Below, piece after piece: positions 57,012-64,000 of a stretch of DNA of 64,000 nt. The stretch comes from Posidonia oceanica (taxonomy: Eukaryota > Streptophyta > Magnoliopsida > Alismatales > Posidoniaceae). The notes beneath the pieces are model-generated. The model was not told the origin of the DNA, ran no database searches, and was given only the letters and a program-made list of their open reading frames with translations. The first letter of the stretch is position 1. Every line of letters begins with the position of its first letter. The stretch lies in the NCBI GenBank assembly GCA_037176725.1, contig JAZBRS010000013.1:10729001-10793000 (forward strand), given 5' to 3'. The position numbers were made by a program, and so were the translations under genes.

Positions 57012-57206
57012 CGGGCGTCCACTTTGGACGTTCGCTGGAGCACTGTCGAAGACCAGGAGAAAAACAGACGTCCGCTCCGAACGTCCACTGAAGCATGCCA
57101 TCATCATAGTGGAAAAACGAACGTTCGCTCCAGACGTCTACTTCATTTGTAGGTTTTCAAATTTGAATCTAAAGATTCAACGGACGTTCGCTGTAGACGT
57201 CCGTTG
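57012..57206. repeat. Four copies of an ACGT-containing palindromic motif
   Basis: Composite units at 57012-57038, 57066-57090, 57119-57141 and 57180-57206 pair GACGTCC- or AACGTTC-type words around a CGCT spacer. The location in U3 upstream of the TATA box is where Tnt1-type elements carry enhancer repeats. Confidence 0.8.
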
Positions 57207-57213
57207 CGACAGG

Positions 57214-57226
57214 CTATAAATATATA
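57214..57226 (+). promoter_or_regulatory. TATA box of the Tnt1-like LTR
   Basis: CTATAAATATATA stands 350 bp before the LTR end, suited to drive transcription of the R-U5 part. Confidence 0.65.
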
Positions 57227-57565
57227 ACCTGTGTTTTAGGATTTTGAAAACTTGATTTTTTGACTTGTAAACTTCGAAGGTGGCAGCTACAACTCTTCTA
57301 AGCACCTCCCTCACCATTGTACTCTCAAAATCTAGTGGATTTGATCTCCTCTTTGCCTGTGGACGTAGGTTTCGACCGAACTACGTAAGATCTTGTATGT
57401 TCTTGGTGTGTTTCTTCTTTTTCCTCTTTCTCTTGTCCTATTTTTTTCTCCCACAAATTTTGATTGTTGGTTTGTGTGATTCTACACAATATCGACATGT
57501 TTTCAATCTATTTTCCGCATTACAATCCATATTGTCAATCTGAGTGCATATTCCTCTTCTCAACA

Positions 57566-57580
57566 AGTGGTATCAGAGCC
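57566..57580 (+). other. Primer binding site of copia element D
   Basis: AGTGGTATCAGAGCC matches the 3' end of initiator methionine tRNA as used by plant copia elements. Confidence 0.85.
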
Positions 57581-57614
57581 TTGGTGGTTGGATTATTTGA
57601 TTGTTCGTGTGAAG

Positions 57615-58018
57615 ATGTCTTCAATCAAGTTTGAGTTTGAGAAGTTCGACCGGGATGTGAACTTCGGTCTATGGTAAGTGAAGATGTGAGGTTGTTTGAT
57701 CTAGAATGGGTTAAAGAAAGTCATCCTCGGAAAGGAGATGAAGCCAAGTACTATGACAGAGGAACAATGGGAGGAACTTGATGAAAAGACGTTAACCTTG
57801 ATCTAGTTGTCCGTATCCAATGAGGTTTGGCATGAGATCGTCCATGAGGAAAGAGCGGCAAGTGCCTGGCAGAAACTGGAATCCTTATATATGACGAAGT
57901 CTCTGGCTAGTCGTCTACACTTGAAGCAAAAGTTGTTTATGCTTCGTATGAGTGAAGGTACACCTATTAAACAACATATGGATGAGTTTATCTTTATAAT
58001 TATGGATTTAGAGAATGA
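57615..58018 (+). pseudogene. Tnt1-like gag, cut by insertion of element E
   Basis: Begins MSSIKFEFEKFDRDVNFGLW and continues in shifted and stop-broken frames (WEELDEKTLTL, SNEVWHEIVHEERAASAWQK). LESLYMTKSLASRLHLKQKL is a hallmark of Tnt1/Tork gag. It ends at 58018 within MDLENDV, exactly where the LTR of element E starts. The rest of the element is expected beyond the window. Confidence 0.88.
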
Positions 58019-58337
58019 TGTATTGGACCTAAGTCCAAATGTCCAACTTATGTGACTTAACCAACTTGATTAGTGGGTTAACCAAATTATGAAACATATT
58101 AGATTAAATAGTGTATGAGGGATATTATAACACAACAATAGAATGTGCTATATAAGAGACATCCCTCTAGGGTTTCAACACATAACCGCATAACAACTCT
58201 TACAGCTCTTTTGCTTTTACTTTGAGAGATTTCCTCTATAGAAGCAGAGGTGGGTGTTGTAGGGATACATACGAGGAACGCTTCCGCATCAAAATCGACG
58301 ACATGACGACATCGGGTAAGCTTTATATAGCCTATCA
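58019..58337 (+). repeat. 5' LTR of copia element E
   Basis: Aligned over its length with 52969-53292. Two extra bases appear at the left end (TGTATTGG for TGTTGG). Confidence 0.85.
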
Positions 58338-59865
58338 AGTGGTACCAGAGCCATGATTTTGTCGTTGTTTTTGGATTTTGGGGAGAATTTCATCATATGG
58401 TTTTGTTTGTGCGCATCTGGTTTTCGTGTACAACGATGAAATCATGAGGAAAATGTATTAAATAGAATATCCAGCTTTTGGGTCATGTGGAGGTTGTTTT
58501 CTGGCCATTTCTGTACGATCCCGCAACCAAAACGGTTTTCTAGACCACACATGAGGCAGAATAGGCCTTTTCTGGCTATTCAGGCCGTTTTAAATGACCG
58601 GAATGGCCTTTTAAGGTCTTTTCCTGAGTGTTGACGGCCGGATTTGGCCTGTGTCGTGGCCAGAAATGGCCACAACGGCCATTTCTGGGCACCTCCTAGG
58701 CACCCAACCGACGGCAGCCGGGTGCCTATCGGAGACTGCTACGCCGCCGCTACCCTTTCTCCTTCCCTTTTTGAGATCAGTTAGGGTTTCTAGGTTTTGT
58801 GAGTAAACGGATCTGAGGCGGATCCATTTACCCGATCCACCTATGTATTTTATTCTGTGATAATTAGATATTAATCCCTGCAGTTATGTTTTCTTACATC
58901 TGAGTTTTATTTTAATTGAAAAACTCTATAAAGTCCTTTGATTTAATGAAAACCCTACAGAAATCTATTATTTCCTTTTAAGTCTTGAGTTTTCTAGTTG
59001 TAACATTCAAGTTATCTGTTATTATGAAAAACTCTGTAAGTTTCTGAAATATATGTTAGGTCCTTAAAGTTTAAATGTTTGTTCCAGAATGTAATTTTGC
59101 ATGATCATAATATAATTTATGTTAGAATAAACTACTGTTATTTATTTTAATTGCATTTCAGTCCATGTTTCCATGCTTTAATGATTAAATGTTTCTAGAA
59201 AGCATGTTTAAGGGTGATTTAGACTGAAATTTTAGGCTTAATTATCTGAATATTTTATCCATGTGGTTTTTACATATTTTGGATAAATAGTTAATTAATG
59301 TTGCACATTACATCTAAAGACAAATTGGACCTATGTGTGACAGTTTTATATCCATGATATCAAGGAACATGCTTTAGTTATTTTAACATGTCATAAAATT
59401 ATTTTAGCATGATTAAAGAGGTTTTACATATATTCTGTCCACTTTAAGGTTTCACGAATGCCACGTAATTTTTACTTTTAATTTGGATGACTTGGAATCT
59501 CACCTACGTGACACCAAGTAAGAAAAATTAATTGTATTAATTACATAAGTCTAGATTTAAATCTAATAAAGATGGTGTTCGAATTTGCATTTAGATAAAT
59601 GAGATTAACAAGTCTTCACCAACGTGAAATTGTTATACTTATATCTAAATGGGTGGAATAATTCTGTTTGTATAATTAACATGGAACATTTTAGTATCCA
59701 ACGATGCTACGTTACATAGACATTTATTCATGAAGAATTAGTTTCATGTTTTATTTAATTGATAACATGTTATTTCACCTGCCAATGTAGAGTTATGATG
59801 ATACTATTGTTAAATATTAAGTTTTAATATGAGTAATTTTTACAGCTTTTTTTGTTGATAGAAGC
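58338..59865 (+). other. Untranslated leader of copia element E
   Basis: The primer site occupies its first 18 bases. The remainder matches 47475-48994, including the CACGTAATTTTTACTTTTAA block, and holds no open frame. Confidence 0.78.
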
Positions 59866-62800
59866 ATGATTAGAGTACCTTTGTTGAATGGCACAAATTT
59901 CCTTGAATGGAAGGAATCCTTACTGTTTCAATTGGGTCTAATGGATTTAGACCTTTGCTTTCAAGTGGATTTTGTTCCCACAAAATCCACAGAAGATAGC
60001 AGTGTAGATGCAAAGGTTCAATATGAAAAATGGGAAACCTCTAATAAGTTGTCTCTATCGTTTAGGTTATAGCATGTGCTTAGAGATATTCGAGGTCCTG
60101 TGACTTCTAATACTCTGACGACGGCTTATTTAGAAACGATTGAGCAATAATTTGTTGGATCTGACAAAGCTAAGGCAGGCACCTTGATTTAGAGGTTCAT
60201 TTCTATGCGCTATACAGGAAAAGGAAACATAAGAGAATACATCATGACTATGCGAGATATAGCAAGAAAACTGAATGATCTCAACATTACCATTTCAGAC
60301 TCCTTTTTAGTCCACTTCATCTTGCAGACACTACCGCCTGAGTATGACCTTTTTAAGGTCTCCTACAACACACATAAGGATGAATGGTCAATAAATGAAC
60401 TCATGACCAAGTGTGTTCAGGAGGAAGAAAGGAAAGTTATTATTCCATTGGTCAACAAGATGAATGTCGTGAATCTGACTTGTCACAGATTAGGGGCCAC
60501 ACATCTAAAGGAAAGAAGGTCCAAAAAAACTCTGAAAATAAGCACAAAACTGGTGTGGTGAACAAACCCATCAATAAGGATAGGTGCTACTTCTGCAAGA
60601 AATCTGGACATCAAAAGAAGGATTGCGTGAAACACAAGAAATAGATTGAAAAGAAGAATTCAAGTAATATTATATCTATTGAAAGTCATGAATCAAATTT
60701 AAATTATGTTCCTAGTACTACCTAGTGGATTGACTCAGGTGCCACTGTGCACATTTCAACCACTTTGCAGGGATTTCTAATAAGACGGCCTCCAATTGAG
60801 TGTGAAAGGTTTCGTTATTTCGGAAAACTGGATGCGATCGCACGTAAAGTCAGTGGGTGACTACATAATCACCTTAGAGTATGGAGAACTACTAATTTTA
60901 AGAGACTGTTTTTATATTCCATCTTTCCAGAGAAACTTAATATCTATAATAAAGTTAGTTAAAGACAATTATAGCCCTTTGTTTAATGCTTATGAAATAT
61001 CTTTAATAAAGGAAATTATTCCCATTGCTACATCTAATATTGATAGATTATTTAAATTGAATGTCTCTTCTAGTTCTGAATCTGCAGTGTCTCTAGTATG
61101 CATTAATAAGAGGAATAGGGTAAGTGGCACATAAGTATTTTGTGATATAGAAGATTGAGACATATATCCCAAGAGAGGGTGGAAATATTGGTGAAAGATG
61201 GTCTTTGGGGATCATTGGATTTCATTGATTTTGAAATTTGTATTGATTGTATAAAGTCCAAAACAACCAACACATACAGGAAATATGCCACAAAGTGTCA
61301 AGCTGCTTTAGATTTGATTCATACATATGTTTGTGGACCCTTTAGCCCATGTTCTACAGTCCAGAAATACTTTGTTACTTTTATCGATGACTATTCTAGG
61401 TATATGTATCTTTACCTCATTCATGAAAAATCTGAAGTCCCTTGGGTTTTTAAGGACTTCAAATTAGAGGTAGAGAAATAATCAGGAAAACCTATCAAGG
61501 TAGTCAGATGAGATAGAGGTAGCGAGTACTATGGCAGGCACACTGAGATGGGACAGATACTTGGACTATTTGTGCAGTTTCTTAAGGAAAATTGCATAAT
61601 ACCTCAGTACCCAATGCTAGGCAAACCTAACATGAATGGGGTTGCTGAAAGACGAAATAGGACGCTTAAGGAAATGGTTAGGGCTATGATGAATTACTCG
61701 ACTTTACCAGTCTCAATATGGGGTGAAGCTTTAAAGACAGCAACACATATTTTAAACAAGGTTCTTACTAAATCTGTAGAGAAAACTCCTTATGAGTTAT
61801 GGACCAATAGGAAACCTTGTTTAGGTTACATGCACTTTTGGAGATGCCTAGCTGAAGCTACAATTTACAATCCATATGAGAAATCTCTGGATTCAAGGAC
61901 AATCAGTGGATACTTCATTGGTTACCCAGAGAGGTCGAGAGGCTACAGATTTTACTGTCCAACACATACCACAAGAATAGTTGAAACAGATAGAGCTGTC
62001 TTCTTAGAGGATGGTTGTGTTAGTGGGAGTATCCTTAGGGATTATGTTTTTGTGGAATCTCAGGAAGATATTATTGTTCTCAATCAGGTTTCTGAGGACA
62101 ATAATGTCTATTCTTCTCAAGAGATTGAGGCGTATTTGCCATTTATTGTTCCGATGAACAATACTTCAGAGGTAATTACACCGCCTCAAGAACAACCACA
62201 TTAACAACTAGTTGAAGAGCCGATTGTTGATCCACATGTTCAAGTTTTACATGAGGACCAAGTAGCCAATTTAAGAAGATCCAATAGATAAAAGAAATCA
62301 GCTATTCCTTCAGATTACGTGATATATTTATCAGATGAGGACATGGAACAAGGGATTGATGATCCAGTAACGTTTTCATAGGCTGTTAATTGTGTGAACT
62401 CAAACAGTTGGTTGCAAACCATGGAAGAAGAGCTTGTTTCTATGGATTGCAATCAAGTCTGGAAACTCGTTCAATTACCTTTGGAAAAGAAACCAGTTGG
62501 TTGTAAATGGGTCTATAAGACCAAAAGGAATTCAAAAGGATCAATTGAACGGTATAAGACTAGACTAGTGGCAAAGGATTTCACACAAAGGGAAGGTATT
62601 ATTGACTATTATGAGATTTATTCTTCGATTTCCTCAAAGGATTCATTAAGAATAGTCATGGCCTTAGTAGCTCATTTTGATTTAGAACTACATTAGATGG
62701 ATGTGAAAACAGCTTTTCCGAATGGCGAATTAGGGGAAGAAGTGTACATACAATAGCCTCATTGTTTTGAGGTTAAAGGAAAGAAACATATGGTTTGCAA

Positions 62801-63944
62801 GCAAAAGAAATATATATATGGGCTCAAGCAAGCTTCTAATCAATGGTACTTCAAATTTAATGAAGTTATCATGTCCTTTGGGTTTAAGGAAAACATTGTT
62901 GATCAATGTATATTCCTGAAAGAAAGTGGAAGCGAATGGATACTGCTTGTCCTGTATGTAGATGATATTCTACTTGCAAGTACACGTCTTAATTTATTAA
63001 GGGAGACTAAAGATTTTCTAACAACTTTGATATGAAGGACATGGGTAAAGCCCATTATGTTATTGGGATATAAAATTCATCATAATAGGTCTCTGTACAT
63101 GCTCGGGCTGTCTCAGAAGTCTTACTTATCTAGTTTATTAAAGAAATTTTCAATGGAAAATTGTGCTCTTAGAATGGCACCCATTGTAAAGGGTGATAAA
63201 CTAAGAAAATTACAAGAACCTCAATCGAATTCAGAAAGACTTGTAATGAAGGATAAACCATATGCTGCATTGATTGGGTGTCTCAACTATGCACAAACAT
63301 GTACTCGACTAGATCTAGCTTTTGTCACTGGGTATCTGGGAAGATATCAAAGTGATCTAGGACTTTCACATTGGCAAGCTGCAAAGAAGGTTTTGAGATA
63401 TTTGCAAGGAACTAAAGATCTCATGCTCACATATAGACGATCAGATCAACTAGAGGTCTTGGGATTCTCTGACTTAGATTTTGCTAAGTGTATTGATACA
63501 AGAAAATGCACTTCAGGATATATTTTCTTACTTACTGAAGGAGCTGTTTCATGGTACAATACCAAACAGAAGACCGTTGCTACTTTCAGCATAGAGGCTG
63601 AGTATGTAGCTTGCTATATGGCATCTTCGCAAGCTATTTGGATACGCAACTTTATCATATATTTAAGAGTCTTGGACTATATAGAGAATCCTATAAAGAT
63701 ATATTGTGATAATGAGGCGACTGTTAAATTCTCTAATAACAACAAGAGCTCTGGTGCATGCATGCATACGAAGGTCAAGTTCTTGATTGTAAATGAGAGA
63801 ATTAGAGAACATTTGGTGTCTATTGAGCATGTTAGAAGTGATTTAATGCTAGCTGATCCTCTTCCAAAGGTACTTTCTCCCGGTACCTACAGTGAACATG
63901 TGCTTAGGACGGGTTTAATCAGTTCTTTTGAGATTTTGCTTTGA
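59866..63944 (+). pseudogene. Copia element E gag-pol, moderately interrupted
   Basis: Starts [20 protein letters not shown]. Gag has stops near 60070 and 60148, and a knuckle CYFCKKSGHQKKDC near 60586. Protease WIDSGATVHIS is at about 60725. Integrase has the residues DLIHTYVCGPF, VTFIDDYSR and [14 protein letters not shown] with a stop at about 61481. Reverse transcriptase covers [30 protein letters not shown] and YVDDILLAS near 62954. RNase H runs 63057-63944 ([47 protein letters not shown]) and ends in TGA. The product would not be made whole, yet gag and the zinc knuckle, lost in element C, are retained. Confidence 0.9.
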
Positions 63945-64000
63945 TGGTTTAGACACTGATGTACTATGTGATATCACGTTTGTTTGATGATCTCTGTTTA

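Larger units (their letters stand above)
56893..57565 (+). mobile_element. 5' LTR of a Tnt1-like copia element (D)
   Basis: A 673-bp LTR has perfect 7-bp inverted ends TGTTGAG/CTCAACA. It is followed immediately by the primer site AGTGGTATCAGAGCC. The U3 part contains four composite ACGTYCGCT..ACGTCC palindromes (57012-57206) just ahead of a TATA box. The 3' LTR is not in the window. The element sits upstream of the visible CRK exons, presumably in a CRK intron. Confidence 0.88.
58019..64000 (+). mobile_element. Ty1/copia element E nested in element D, incomplete at window end
   Basis: Same family as element C. The 5' LTR runs 58019-58337 (starts TGTATTGGACC against TGTTGGACC in element C, ends AGCCTATCA), then primer site AGTGGTACCAGAGCCATG, a 1.5-kb leader, gag and pol. 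The five bases before the LTR are AATGA. The 3' LTR lies past 64000, so the second duplicate cannot be checked. Confidence 0.9.

Noticed and set aside
57280..57543. Plus-strand frame MAATTLLSTSLTIVLSK with a hydrophobic tail
   Set aside because: It lies wholly inside the R/U5 part of the Tnt1-like LTR and ends before the primer site.
57566..57580. tRNA-like sequence GGTATCAGAGCC
   Set aside because: It is a primer binding site complementary to a tRNA end and not a tRNA gene; no cloverleaf is present. The same holds for 7825-7840, 32658-32671, 47475 and 58338.

Overview
The window is plant nuclear DNA. Its hallmarks are short exons with GT-AG introns, a DUF1645 gene, a CDPK-related kinase gene and a dense nested layer of Ty1/copia, Ty3/gypsy, LINE, hAT and Tourist-type elements. 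An angiosperm with a medium to large genome, probably not a grass, fits best. The species cannot be read from the sequence. There is no bacterial or organellar content and no CRISPR array.

From 1 to 12 kb lies a nested retroelement cluster. A minus-strand SIRE-type copia element (3' LTR remnant 1683-2088, 5' LTR 7843-8988) carries only a gag remnant. It was interrupted at its 3' end by a complete solo LTR (2272-5319, target duplication CTCAT), and its left LTR was interrupted by another gypsy-type LTR. The SIRE element itself sits in a decayed LINE ORF2 (8989 to about 11500), which also holds a Tourist-like MITE. From 12.7 to 20 kb there is an unidentified membrane-protein-like ORF, AT-rich intergenic DNA, a GC-rich segment that starts like a gypsy LTR, and a 1.5 kb palindrome.

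At 20220-21227 is an apparently intact intronless gene for a DUF1645 protein. At 23858-27721 is a full-length hAT element with 14-bp-class inverted ends, an 8-bp target duplication and a nearly intact transposase frame broken only by four stops; a paralogous copy of its empty target site lies about 340 bp upstream. At 28231-32884 is a compact, nearly complete minus-strand copia element.

From 35 to 45 kb the DNA is made of small tandem repeats, two convergent decayed copia elements of one family (36821-40296 plus, 41667-44258 minus), two more Tourist-like MITEs, a duplicated 290-bp spacer and the last two exons of a short-chain dehydrogenase gene.

From 46 kb to the end the minus strand carries the 3' part of a CDPK-related kinase (CRK) gene. 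Nine exons (56596 down to 46056) run from the catalytic core to the stop codon. The last intron (about 7.3 kb) contains a whole copia element (47254-53292). Upstream of the first visible exon the gene enters at least 7 kb of retroelement: a Tnt1-like copia element (LTR 56893-57565) interrupted in gag by a second copia element (from 58019) of the same family as the intronic one. The N-lobe exons and promoter of the kinase lie outside the window.
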